A stretch of 64,000 nt of DNA from JBGQAS01 sp963699305 (GTDB taxonomy: Bacteria; Chloroflexota; Anaerolineae; Anaerolineales; Anaerolineaceae). The notes beneath the pieces were generated by a model. That model saw only the letters and a program-made list of their open reading frames with translations, was not told the DNA's origin and searched no databases. Within the stretch, counting starts at the first letter, position 1. Each line of letters starts with the position of its first letter. Of the stretch, positions 8,340 to 17,151 are shown in pieces. A program made the translations under genes and the position numbers. The DNA lies in assembly GCA_963699305.1 (NCBI GenBank), contig OY969431.1, positions 1,984,001 to 2,048,000 on the forward strand. The letters run 5' to 3'.

Positions 8340-9404
8340 CTAGATGTCCGGCGATAGGTGAATTGCAAACTGGCAGACGTCATCCCCTTTCAGCACCGAT
8401 TGGAGAATATCCACCGTGACCGGTTTACCGGTGGCAGTTTCCCACTGCTCCCGGAACCAACCCGCTCCGCAATTGCAATAGGTGATGGGCATCCCCTGAT
8501 CCAACCGATTGCGTATCACCGGGCAAAAGCAATACGCCGCCCGTTTATCCGCAGGGGTCGTTGCTTTTTCGTATGCCATTGGGTCAGCGGGCTGCTTGGT
8601 GGAAAAAACGACCGATCCCTCCCGGTTGGGTCGTTCCTTCCACCCCTTATCGACTGCCATAAAATCAAGCACAGCGTCCACGGCAACCAACGGATCATCA
8701 CTGGTTGACCTGGCTGATTGAAACACATTTCGCAGCTTCATCAATTGGGTTTTCGGGAAAACGTGCGCGCAGCTTGACACGATATCGAACTTCTCGTCCG
8801 CATTGGCGGATACATCCAGCTTTTCCATGGCACCTTTAGCCCAACAAAACCTGTCCGCAGTGCTGGATTGGATGTTCAACGTTTCCGAGCCTTTCATGAT
8901 CTCCGCTTTGACTTCCCCGCCCAACACCCGCTCAACGTGGTCTCCAAAAAGACCATTCCAATCGTGAAGAACATACTGAATCTCGATCCCGCTTTCGGTA
9001 TTTTTCCAGTCACAATACTCCTCCCGCCTGAATTCATCGGAGATCAATCCATGTTCATGGAAGTACTCCCGGATTGCCGCGTGGCTTTTGGATAACTCAG
9101 CCAATGGACCGGTATGCGTCACAGAGAGTACCTGCATGGGAGGAATTTTTCGGGTGGATATCCGTTCGTTTTCGAACACCTTATTCACCGGGAAACCGAT
9201 TTCCACATCATAGCCTTCATCGTAACTGGTGATGAATTGAAAAAAGCAAAAGCCACGACCGGTTATAAGCTCCGCCGGGATCGCATTTGCCAGATCTGAA
9301 AACACTTTCCGCATCGACGCCCGATCCTTTAGATTTACCCGCGTGGTTGCTGCAAGCATTTCGTTGTATTTCTTGAATTCAATTCCTGTATTTTCAATCA
9401 GCAT
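8340..9404 (-). CDS. GyrI-like effector-binding domain protein with Cys-rich C-terminal domain
   Basis: 354 residues. Residues 1-145 resemble a GyrI/AraC effector-binding domain (VLSVTHTGPLAELSKSHAAIREYFHEHG), a small-molecule-binding fold. The rest resembles an uncharacterised domain with conserved cysteines (CFCPVIRNRL, CNCGAGWFREQWE), a likely metal or substrate site. The gene for the nucleic-acid-binding half seen in MerR or AraC regulators is absent, so it is not a classical regulator. ATG 9404 has GAGGAAAACC upstream; the longer frame to 9464 has no such site. Function unknown; sensing or processing of a small compound is inference. Confidence 0.7.
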   Translation of the reverse strand: MLIENTGIEFKKYNEMLAATTRVNLKDRASMRKVFSDLANAIPAELITGRGFCFFQFITSYDEGYDVEIGFPVNKVFENERISTRKIPPMQVLSVTHTGPLAELSKSHAAIREYFHEHGLISDEFRREEYCDWKNTESGIEIQYVLHDWNGLFGDHVERVLGGEVKAEIMKGSETLNIQSSTADRFCWAKGAMEKLDVSANADEKFDIVSSCAHVFPKTQLMKLRNVFQSARSTSDDPLVAVDAVLDFMAVDKGWKERPNREGSVVFSTKQPADPMAYEKATTPADKRAAYCFCPVIRNRLDQGMPITYCNCGAGWFREQWETATGKPVTVDILQSVLKGDDVCQFAIHLSPDI

Positions 9405-9490
9405 GGTTTTCCTCTCGTCTCTAAAATAAATATAGAACTCTTTGGATATCAAGTCATCCCCCATTTGGGTGAATTATCCATCATAAAAAA

Positions 9491-9514
9491 GAGGTGGCTT
9501 GTAAATGCCACCTC
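9491..9514 (-). terminator. Terminator after first MFS exporter
   Basis: A perfect eight-base stem (GAGGTGGC / GCCACCTC), which on the minus strand is followed by six Ts. It lies 23 bases past the exporter stop. Confidence 0.8.
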
Positions 9515-9536
9515 TCATGGAACAGAAGGAATCGAA

Positions 9537-10817
9537 CTATGGTTTAACGGGCTCCTGTGTTCTGCCGTGTCCGTTGTTTTCGATATTTATGATAGGTTTA
9601 ATGAAAAAGCATATCCCACCCATCAAGATGCAAAGTGCACCGCCGATACTGTACCACACACGCACTCCCAACCAGTCTGCCACAGGCCCCGCCACCAGCA
9701 GGCTGAGCGGTGACATGGCAGTGGCAGCCGCGTTGATCAGCCCGAAAACGCGCCCCTGCATATCGGGCTCGATGGCAGATTGAAAAATGGCATGCAGCGG
9801 TCCGTTGGCAAAAACCTGCATGAAACCCAGGATGAAAGACGCCACAAGAACTAGGAAAAATGCATTCACTGGTGCGAATCCCATCAAAACCACTCCTGCA
9901 CCGATGCCGACCACCCCGGAAAGCGAGGTGACGATCTTTTTCTTGAAGCCACCCCATGCACCCAGGATCAGGCCTGCCACGATAACGCCCACCCCCAAAA
10001 CCGATTCTATCCCTCCCAATTCGATGGCACCTTTATTGAATACCTTGGTGACCAGCAGCGGCATGAGTGCCCCGGTTGGAGAAAGCAGGAAGTTGATCAC
10101 GGTTGCCATGATCAGCAACCCTAACAGACCCTTCCAGTGCCAGACATACGAAAACCCGGCGCGCAGGTCCTGCCAATAGGATGTCTTTTTCTGTGTCCCA
10201 TTCGCCTGGGCAACCTGCCTGGGAGGCTGCGGGATGGGAATGAAAAATAATGGCAGCACAGCCAGGAAAGCTGTGATTATGTCGATGGCAAGCACCCATT
10301 GGGTAGCCAGCAGACCGATCAACACTGCACCAAGAGGCGGGGCAATAATGCTGATCACACCCTGCAGTGCCTGGTTAAGACCCGCCACACGGGTGAGATG
10401 CTTTTGGGGCACCATCAAAGACGTTGAGGCCGTCATCGCCGGGTGGTGGAACGCCCCTCCCAGCGAACGCATGAACAGCACAACGTACACATGCCAGACC
10501 TGGATCCTGCCGCTGGCAAACAATACCATCAGCAGGAGGGTGAAAAGTGCAATACTGCTGTCGGCGATGATCATCACCCAACGACGGCTGAGGCGATCCA
10601 CAAGTGCACCGGCAAAAGGTGCCAGGAAGATCTGCGGCAGCAATGCCACCAGTGTGGCAGTGGCTAGGATGGTGGCGGAACCTGTGGAACGGGTCAGCCA
10701 CCAGACAAGGGCAAACTGAACCAATGCACTTCCGACAAGCGAGAACGCCTGCCCGGTCCAGATGATGAAAAAACGACTTGCCCAATTCTTTGGAACGGAA
10801 GGGGTATTGTTATCCAT
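9537..10817 (-). CDS. MFS exporter, DHA3 (EntS/MefA-like) type, copy 1
   Basis: 426 residues with 12 predicted membrane helices. The MFS signature between helices 2 and 3 is seen as GALVDRLSRRWVM, and the start WASRFFIIWTGQAFSLVGSAL is typical of the drug:proton antiporter-3 group. Members export macrolides, siderophores or other amphiphiles. First of three adjacent, same-strand paralogues; it is the most divergent of the three and has its own terminator. Substrate cannot be told from sequence. Confidence 0.85.
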   Translation of the reverse strand: MDNNTPSVPKNWASRFFIIWTGQAFSLVGSALVQFALVWWLTRSTGSATILATATLVALLPQIFLAPFAGALVDRLSRRWVMIIADSSIALFTLLLMVLFASGRIQVWHVYVVLFMRSLGGAFHHPAMTASTSLMVPQKHLTRVAGLNQALQGVISIIAPPLGAVLIGLLATQWVLAIDIITAFLAVLPLFFIPIPQPPRQVAQANGTQKKTSYWQDLRAGFSYVWHWKGLLGLLIMATVINFLLSPTGALMPLLVTKVFNKGAIELGGIESVLGVGVIVAGLILGAWGGFKKKIVTSLSGVVGIGAGVVLMGFAPVNAFFLVLVASFILGFMQVFANGPLHAIFQSAIEPDMQGRVFGLINAAATAMSPLSLLVAGPVADWLGVRVWYSIGGALCILMGGICFFIKPIINIENNGHGRTQEPVKP

Positions 10818-10932
10818 CTTGTTTTCCTTATCTATGGAACCTGTTTGATATACGGAAAAACTCCATTAACGGTTCCACCTTCTTAAAATCGCATGTTTTT
10901 TCACAACGACTACTGTCATCGATGGGATTTCT

Positions 10933-12300
10933 TTAAACTTTGGCTGCTTTTTCCTTAACCTTTCCTACCGTGTCATGGTCCAACAACAGGGCATCCCCAT
11001 TGCGCACTGCCGGAACCAGGAATCCAGCCATCAGTACCAGGAAACCACCAATCCCGGCAAATACCAACAACAACCCCATGCCGGCGCCGGGACCGGTGCC
11101 CACCAGCCATCCAAATGTATCCGCCATGCCGGTGTTGGAGCGCATGGCAGGTTCCAGGTATTTATCTGCCAGCAAGCCAGCAAGGATGGGGCTGAAAGGT
11201 TCCGGGCACCAGGCGATCAAGCGCCTTGCAGTGAACACCCTGCCCTGGATATCCGGCGCCACCTTTGCCTGCCAGAAGGATTGATTGGAAGTGTTGCCCG
11301 CGTTGGACGTAATGGCGGCCAGCAGGATGGCAGGCACCCACACCCACAGGTTTCTGCCGATGCCGATCAATACCACACCAAACAGGAAATATAATCCCCA
11401 CCCGATCAACACACCATGCGTCTTGCGCTTGAACCCAATCCAAGCCGTCATGATCAATCCTGCGATGAGTGCAGCAATGGCTCCTGCCGTGTTATATGAT
11501 CCCAAGATCAAGCTGTTGTTCCCACTGCGTGAAAGGACCATCGGTGCAAACAACGTGTTGGAAAGCCCCGTGAATATGTTGCCGAAGAACAGGACGATCT
11601 GAAGCCCAATAAGGGTAGGGCGTTTGAAGATATACTGGAAACCATAACTGGCTTCTTTGAAAATATTCGAATGGCTTGCCTCGCCCTCCTGTGTCTTTTC
11701 AGGCTGGGGAATATATACAATAAAAAGCACGCCAATGGCAAATACGAAAGTGACCACGTCAAAAAGCAGGATGCCCACCAGCCCGATCACAGGGAGCAGC
11801 GCACCGGCAAGCATGGGCGCCACAACCCCCGGCCCTGCGTCAACCAGCGACATTAACCCATTCGCCCGGCTCAACTGTTTCTTTGGCACCATCGTAGAGA
11901 TGGCCGCAGAATACGCCGGCCATTGAAATGCATTCCCGATACCGAACAATATATTAACGATGTAGAAATGCCAGATCTGCAGTCCACCGCTGGCGTACAG
12001 GATCAATATAATGATCGTGCCCAGCCCGGCGGTCATGTCGCTCACCGCCATCATCCAACGCCGGTTCAGTCGGTCCACCAGGACACCCGCCACCGGGGTA
12101 AGGATGAGAAACGGAGTGACAAAAGAAGCCGACATTAACCCCAATGCGGTGGCGCTGTTGGTTTTTTGGAAGATGTAGATGGTCAAGGCAAATCCCGACA
12201 TGCTGGAAGCCAGCACGGACACAATTTGACCGACGCAGATGATGATGAATCCGCGCATGCCGGAAAGGTTCTTGGTCGGAATTTTCCTATTGTTTGCCAT
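10933..12300 (-). CDS. MFS exporter, DHA3 type, copy 2
   Basis: 455 residues. ATG 12300 (MANNRKIPTKN) has GAGGGCGAC upstream and is preferred to the frame start at 12345. Twelve helices; the loop 2-3 motif is GVLVDRLNRRWMM. A large loop between helices 11 and 12 (PAMRSNTGMADTFGWLVGTGPGAGMG) is shared with copy 3 but is absent from copy 1. That points to duplication of copies 2 and 3 after they split from copy 1. Likely an efflux pump for an unknown amphiphile. Confidence 0.85.
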   Translation of the reverse strand: MANNRKIPTKNLSGMRGFIIICVGQIVSVLASSMSGFALTIYIFQKTNSATALGLMSASFVTPFLILTPVAGVLVDRLNRRWMMAVSDMTAGLGTIIILILYASGGLQIWHFYIVNILFGIGNAFQWPAYSAAISTMVPKKQLSRANGLMSLVDAGPGVVAPMLAGALLPVIGLVGILLFDVVTFVFAIGVLFIVYIPQPEKTQEGEASHSNIFKEASYGFQYIFKRPTLIGLQIVLFFGNIFTGLSNTLFAPMVLSRSGNNSLILGSYNTAGAIAALIAGLIMTAWIGFKRKTHGVLIGWGLYFLFGVVLIGIGRNLWVWVPAILLAAITSNAGNTSNQSFWQAKVAPDIQGRVFTARRLIAWCPEPFSPILAGLLADKYLEPAMRSNTGMADTFGWLVGTGPGAGMGLLLVFAGIGGFLVLMAGFLVPAVRNGDALLLDHDTVGKVKEKAAKV

Positions 12301-12426
12301 GTCGCCCTCAATTATGGTTTTTCTATGCTGCAATCTTAGATTCAAATGGGGATATCAGCATCACCCAAATAGGGTATTTATGGCAGTATTACCCTAAAGA
12401 GGTTTACCTCTCGACAAAGCCCGAAT

Positions 12427-13797
12427 TTATGGCTGTGAAGGTACTTCCATCTTTTTCAACTTATCATGGTCGGGCAGATTATCCTCTAGATCGCGCACCA
12501 CCGGGAAAAAGAGGGCAACAGATCCCACAACCGTCATGTACAAAATACCCGCCAGCAGGAATTGCAGTGCTATCCCAGACCCAGGAGTATTTCCTAGGAG
12601 TTTGCCTATAAATATTGCCAATCCACTTCCGGATTTCATGAACGGCTCGGTGACATAATCCGCAAGAACACCAGCAATAATGGGGGTGACGGGATCGAGC
12701 AGCCAGGCAATCATTCGTCGCGAAGAGAACACCCTGCCCTGTACATCCGGAGCAACCTTGGATTGCCAGATGGCCTGGCTAGCGCCATTGACAAAGGGGA
12801 AGCAAATGGAACCGAAGGCAGCGAATACGATCCACCAGGGCAGGCTGCGGCCCAGCGCCAACATAATCAAACCAAAACCGGTAAGCGTCTCGCCGATGAG
12901 AATGCTCTTCATGCGACGTTTGAATCCACCCCACAGGCTCACCAACAGCCCTCCCACCACCGCTCCGAGTGATGAAGCCGACTGCACAGCTCCAAATGAT
13001 GTGCTGTTGTTTCCGGTACGCGAAAGGATAAACGGTGCAAATACAGGGAAAGCCATTCCCACAAGAAAATTAAGCGTCAGAAAGAACAGCAGCAGTCCCA
13101 GCAATCCTTTTCTTTGAAATATGTACTTGAAACCAAACACAGCTTCCTTGAGAAAACTTCCTTTGCTTGATTGAACTTCTTCTGTTTTCACCGGTTGCGG
13201 AATATGCACCAGCAGAAGGACGCCAATGGCAAGGAAAAAGGTGACAATGTCGATCATAAGAATGCCTGAAAGGGTAATGATAGGCAACAATACCCCCGCC
13301 AGCATGGGCGCTAATACATTGGGTAGCGATTCCACCAGCGACATCATGCCGTTGGCACGACTGTAATGTTTTTTCGGGATCATGGTACTGATGGCTGCCG
13401 AATATGCCGGCCATTGGAAGGTATTACCAATGCCATTAATCGCAGCAGCCATAAACAAATGCCAGAGCTGCAATTTGCCCGTGGAATAAAAAATAAAAAT
13501 CGCCGCTGTAGCACTGATGGCGAACAGGTCGCTGATCATCATCATTAATTTCCGGTTGTAGCGATCCACCATCACACCTGCAACGGGCATAAGTAGCAGG
13601 AACGGCAATATGAATGACGTGGCAACCACACCCAATGCCGTCGCGCTGCCATACGTTTTATACGCCCAAATGGTCAGGGAAAATTGAGTCATACTGGAAC
13701 CGAGCACCGAGATCAACTGTCCAAGCCAAACAATGGTGAAACCCATCATCCCGGTGGGTTTATTTTTTTGTTTTTGGGTTGAAGCTCGCACAGCCAT
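12427..13797 (-). CDS. MFS exporter, DHA3 type, copy 3
   Basis: 456 residues, with GAGGAT immediately before ATG 13797. Close paralogue of copy 2: shared blocks include NGIGNTFQWPAYSAAISTM versus the equivalent in copy 2, and PDVQGRVFSSRRMIAWLLDP versus PDIQGRVFTARRLIAWCPEP. Twelve helices. The extra loop before the last helices is also present (GSGLAIFIGKLLGNTPGSG). Upstream at about 13815-13835 lies AGTAACC...GGTTTACT, a possible operator for a regulator that is not in the window. Confidence 0.85.
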   Translation of the reverse strand: MAVRASTQKQKNKPTGMMGFTIVWLGQLISVLGSSMTQFSLTIWAYKTYGSATALGVVATSFILPFLLLMPVAGVMVDRYNRKLMMMISDLFAISATAAIFIFYSTGKLQLWHLFMAAAINGIGNTFQWPAYSAAISTMIPKKHYSRANGMMSLVESLPNVLAPMLAGVLLPIITLSGILMIDIVTFFLAIGVLLLVHIPQPVKTEEVQSSKGSFLKEAVFGFKYIFQRKGLLGLLLFFLTLNFLVGMAFPVFAPFILSRTGNNSTSFGAVQSASSLGAVVGGLLVSLWGGFKRRMKSILIGETLTGFGLIMLALGRSLPWWIVFAAFGSICFPFVNGASQAIWQSKVAPDVQGRVFSSRRMIAWLLDPVTPIIAGVLADYVTEPFMKSGSGLAIFIGKLLGNTPGSGIALQFLLAGILYMTVVGSVALFFPVVRDLEDNLPDHDKLKKMEVPSQP

Positions 13798-13935
13798 ATC
13801 CTCGATTATGTTTCACGTTAATAAAAGAGTAACCGCTTGGTTTACTAATTGGGAGGTCAAAAAAATTCTCCCCGCCCCGTAAAAGTTTATCATAAAGCGA
13901 CAAGTAACATGCCCTTTTTTGGATGGGTTAAGAAA

Positions 13936-13965
13936 AACCTCCCATTTCATTCAAGATGGGAGGTT
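13936..13965 (-). terminator. Terminator after acr3
   Basis: A perfect ten-base stem (AACCTCCCAT / ATGGGAGGTT); on the minus strand it is followed by five Ts. It lies about 70 bases past the acr3 stop and closes the arsenic operon. Confidence 0.75.
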
Positions 13966-14036
13966 CGATAAACATTAATTATTCAAGCCCTTTGGGTATT
14001 ACATTAAGGTTTTAATGGACACATCATAACAAAATT

Positions 14037-15086
14037 TTACATGCTTGTTTCAAGACCTTTTGGATCGCGTTTCCAATAATGCCGGCGGTTCAGAAGTTTT
14101 CCCAACTGCACCAAACCCAGCATGATGGGTACTTCCCAGAACAGGCCCATCGTTGTTCCAAGCGCGGCAACGGAGCCCACACCATAAATGGCGACTGCGG
14201 AAGCAATGGCGATCTCAAAATGACTGGAGGAACCGATGAGTACCGTGATTATTGCCTCGCGGTACGCCAGTTTAAAGATCCTTGTGATCAGCAGGTTAAA
14301 TCCTACTATGAGGATGAAATGAAGCAACAGCGGGATGGTGATAATCCCAAGCAGATCAAAGTTGGTCAAGAGGACTCTGCCGTTCAAGGAAAACAACACT
14401 ACCAGTGTCATGAGAAGTGCCAGGATGGCGATCTTGCCAACAAAAGGGCGGTATACGTTGTGGAACCATTCCTCACCCTTCGTCTTGATGATCAACCATT
14501 TTGTGAAGATGCCCAGCACCAAAGGGAGACCAATAAAAATAAGCGCGGAGATGAGCAGTTGCCAACGGTCGATGGGAATATTCTGGATACCGGTCAGCAA
14601 TGCCACCACTGGCACATACAGGAACAGGATGGTGATGGTGTTTAGGCTGGTATTGACTACATTCTGCTCCTGGTTGCCGTTTGCCAACTTGCCCCATACC
14701 AGCACCATGGCGGTGCATGGACTGGCTCCCAACAGGATGAATGCAACCATTAACTGCTCATTGCCTTTCAGAAAAATATTGGCAAGCAGCAAAGCGATCA
14801 ATGGTGTCACAATCCAATTGGAGAGAAGTGTCAGCAGGATCGGTTTGGGGTTTCGGGGAATTTTCTTCAGTTCGCTGACCTGCAGGTTGAGCAATGCAGG
14901 GTACATCATCAGGAACAAACAAATTCCGATGGGAATTGAGATGCCACGAATCTGCCATGAATCTATCGTTTCACCAATGCCCGGTACAAATTTGGAGAGC
15001 AACAGACCCGCACCCATACAGAGTGCAATCCATACCATAAGGTATTTTTCAAAAAAGTCCAAACCTTCTTTTCTCTGTTTTTCCAT
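14037..15086 (-). CDS. acr3: Arsenite efflux permease, Acr3 family
   Basis: 349 residues, ten membrane helices. Exports arsenite (and sometimes antimonite) by ion antiport. The essential family residues are visible: the cysteine in helix 4 (GASPCTAMV) and the glutamate in helix 9 (SSSHFEIAIASA). Last gene of a three-gene operon with an ArsR repressor and a thioredoxin-like protein, 33 bases after the latter. Expression should be released by arsenite through ArsR. No arsenate reductase of the ArsC type is in the window. Confidence 0.95.
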   Translation of the reverse strand: MEKQRKEGLDFFEKYLMVWIALCMGAGLLLSKFVPGIGETIDSWQIRGISIPIGICLFLMMYPALLNLQVSELKKIPRNPKPILLTLLSNWIVTPLIALLLANIFLKGNEQLMVAFILLGASPCTAMVLVWGKLANGNQEQNVVNTSLNTITILFLYVPVVALLTGIQNIPIDRWQLLISALIFIGLPLVLGIFTKWLIIKTKGEEWFHNVYRPFVGKIAILALLMTLVVLFSLNGRVLLTNFDLLGIITIPLLLHFILIVGFNLLITRIFKLAYREAIITVLIGSSSHFEIAIASAVAIYGVGSVAALGTTMGLFWEVPIMLGLVQLGKLLNRRHYWKRDPKGLETSM

Positions 15087-15119
15087 AATTCCATGACCTT
15101 TCGCTGATGAGATGATAAT

Positions 15120-15383
15120 TTAGCTGTTTTCCATGGTACGTTTGATGATCGGAATCAATTGATCCGCAGGAAAAACTTTGCCTGTTGAAACCAATTCGGT
15201 ATTTATCAGGACAATGGGCGGCACCATACCTTTGTACTGTCCAAATTCCGCTGTCATCATGTCGAGGTGATGCACTTCCACTTTGCCGGGAAACAGGCTA
15301 GCAGCTTTGTGCGCCTCTTTTTCAGCCAAATCACAATTGGTGCAGGATGGATACGGTCCGAGGATTTTAATGGCAATAGACAT
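15120..15383 (-). CDS. Thioredoxin-like small redox protein
   Basis: 87 residues of the thioredoxin_3 / 'redox-active disulfide protein 2' group. Active site CTNC at residues 14-17 (YPSCTNCDLAEKE) with the cis-proline loop MVPPIVLIN. Found between arsR and acr3, 11 bases after arsR. In such operons these proteins probably reduce disulfides or help in arsenate reduction; that role is inferred from context. Confidence 0.88.
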   Translation of the reverse strand: MSIAIKILGPYPSCTNCDLAEKEAHKAASLFPGKVEVHHLDMMTAEFGQYKGMVPPIVLINTELVSTGKVFPADQLIPIIKRTMENS

Positions 15384-15394
15384 ACAGGCTCCAA

Positions 15395-15790
15395 TCAGTT
15401 ACAGTCTTCGGGTGGGCAATCTTTTACGCCGGGATTGCAGTGCGGACAAGGGCACCCGGGAACAGGATCATCTCGTTTAGAGTCGATAAGAGGATGCCCT
15501 GAAAACAAACTCGCAGAATGGATGACATCCAATAGTGCGTCGTTTGTGAGGTGGTAATAGATATTGCGCCCCTCTCGACGGCAATCGACCAACCCGGCGT
15601 CTTTTAGGAACATCAATTGCTGCGAAATGTATGCCTGGCGCTCCCCCAGCAGCGCTTCGAGGTGACAAACGCAGGCTTCACCGCCGCCCAATGCCTCCAT
15701 GATTTTGAGCCGGGAAGGTTGGCTGAGAATCTGAAAAAGTTCGGCGAGACCTTCTGCAGGATCTGTTTTACTGGATAATATATTCATCAT
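15395..15790 (-). CDS. arsR: ArsR-family repressor with Cys-rich tail
   Basis: 131 residues. Winged-helix ArsR/SmtB repressor: helices around residues 15-85, with metal-site cysteines in EACVCHLEALL (the usual ELCVCDL) and a recognition helix ERQAYISQQLMFLKDAG. Arsenite binding releases DNA. After residue 110 an extra tail carries six cysteines (GCPCPHCNPGVKDCPPEDC), probably a second metal or metalloid site. It is the first gene of the operon and likely represses itself, acr3 and the thioredoxin gene. Confidence 0.92.
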   Translation of the reverse strand: MMNILSSKTDPAEGLAELFQILSQPSRLKIMEALGGGEACVCHLEALLGERQAYISQQLMFLKDAGLVDCRREGRNIYYHLTNDALLDVIHSASLFSGHPLIDSKRDDPVPGCPCPHCNPGVKDCPPEDCN

Positions 15791-15810
15791 TTTGAATATA
15801 TTACCCGTGT

Positions 15811-15822
15811 CGAATCTATTCG
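15811..15822. promoter_or_regulatory. Possible ArsR operator
   Basis: Inverted repeat CGAAT-ct-ATTCG, 21 bases upstream of the arsR start, inside an AT-rich promoter-like stretch. Size and position suit an ArsR site; the sequence is not proof. Confidence 0.45.
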
Positions 15823-15893
15823 TAAAGTGACATTAATCCGCAGGAAATCGACCATCGTCATCAACTAGGCATGAAGATACGAAAAACAATTAA

Positions 15894-16352
15894 TTATGAT
15901 CTAGGCAGAAGCAGATACACCCCTCCGGCAACCACGACCAATCCCACCACACGCTGCCAGGTAAGCGGAATGGGGGTCACCCCCCCGATACCTTTAGTAT
16001 CCACAATGATGGATAAAACCAACTGTCCCAGAATAATGGTGGCAAGCCCGGCTGCCACACCTGTGCGCTGCAAGGAAAAGGAGACTCCGGTAATAATGGC
16101 GATCCCTAAAGTTCCTGCTGCAATGAGCATGATTAATGCGGGTGTGGGGATTTGCCACCAGGCTTTACCTTGTATGAAGGTAATAACGAGCAGGATAATC
16201 CCGGCAATGATTCCACCAATAAAGTTCATAAAAATTCCGGTGCGGAAATTGCCCAAGAGGTTGCCGATGCGGCTGCTGAGGGTGGATTGCATACCGATTG
16301 CAATCCCGGTTGCCAGCGCAACCACCGCGCCAAGAATAATGATACCCGCCAT
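15894..16352 (-). CDS. DMT-superfamily transporter, YdcZ/DUF606 type
   Basis: 152 residues, five hydrophobic helices, matching half-size YdcZ-type transporters (MQSTLSSRIGNLLGNFRTG near the start; GQLVLSIIVDTKG). These are thought to work as homodimers or heterodimers; substrate unknown. ATG 16352 is preceded by GAGGAGGTCATCC; the frame open to 16412 lacks a ribosome site. It follows the arsenic operon at some distance and has no clear link to it. Confidence 0.8.
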   Translation of the reverse strand: MAGIIILGAVVALATGIAIGMQSTLSSRIGNLLGNFRTGIFMNFIGGIIAGIILLVITFIQGKAWWQIPTPALIMLIAAGTLGIAIITGVSFSLQRTGVAAGLATIILGQLVLSIIVDTKGIGGVTPIPLTWQRVVGLVVVAGGVYLLLPRS

Positions 16353-16530
16353 GGATGACCTCCTCGGGGGATTTTTTTGTTTTCGTTTTTTATTCAGTCG
16401 ATTTACTTGCATGGGAATATCGCAAATCCAATTTAGACCACAGGATGTCCATCCGAAAATGACATGCTGTCTATACGCAAACCATTTATTCCGATTTGAT
16501 TATGTGTTCGAAATTCCTAATTGAGTATTC

Positions 16531-17151
16531 TTACCTGACCACATAGGCAAAATATACTTGATAGAGTTGTTCACCATCCGCATTAAACAAAGCCCAATAG
16601 GTGATGTACGTGCCTTTGGTTTCAGGGGCAAAAACATCAATGGCTGCCGATCCTGTTTCCCCGGGTTCAACAACACTCATCAGGCTTACCTTGTTAACCC
16701 CCCAGGTATTTATTCCATCCACCCAGCGGAAAGAATAGCCGGAGTCCCAGGTGGTTGACCCGTCATTCAAGAGAGTCCATGAGACGGCGATTTTCTCGCC
16801 TTGTTTAAGGATCTGCCAATCTGCAGGGATTTGGCTTGAGTATTTTGCATGATCACCGGCGTAATATTGGATCTCCCCTTGATGGGACGGTGGGACTGCT
16901 ACTGTAGAGGTTGGAAGACTCAACGGCGTTGAAGTTTGTGTTGGAGTGGGTGGTTGCGAGGTATTTGTAGGTTGCACAGTGGAAGTGATCGTAGGCAGGA
17001 CAATTGTTGTATTGTTTTGGATGCTCGCCTGATACGTAGCAACAGCTTCAGTCTGCACCTGGCTGATACTCACCTGGACAATCGGTGTAGATGGGGCGCA
17101 TGCTGCCAGAAGAACTACAATACAAGACAGAAGAAATACGGTTCGGATCAT
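16531..17151 (-). CDS. Lipoprotein with NBR1-type Ig domain (internal start)
   Basis: 206 residues from an internal ATG at 17151 that has its own ribosome site (TACGGAGGCAAAA) and a full signal peptide with lipobox LLAACAP. After a Thr/Pro-rich linker (residues about 45-90) comes an NBR1-like Ig domain: SSQIPADWQILKQGEKIAVS, the conserved WTLLNDGSTTWDSGY, and the closing GTYITYWALFNADG. Lipoproteins of this build are common in Anaerolineae and are probably exposed on the surface. Reading in frame with the upstream lipoprotein is most likely accidental. Confidence 0.8.
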   Translation of the reverse strand: MIRTVFLLSCIVVLLAACAPSTPIVQVSISQVQTEAVATYQASIQNNTTIVLPTITSTVQPTNTSQPPTPTQTSTPLSLPTSTVAVPPSHQGEIQYYAGDHAKYSSQIPADWQILKQGEKIAVSWTLLNDGSTTWDSGYSFRWVDGINTWGVNKVSLMSVVEPGETGSAAIDVFAPETKGTYITYWALFNADGEQLYQVYFAYVVR

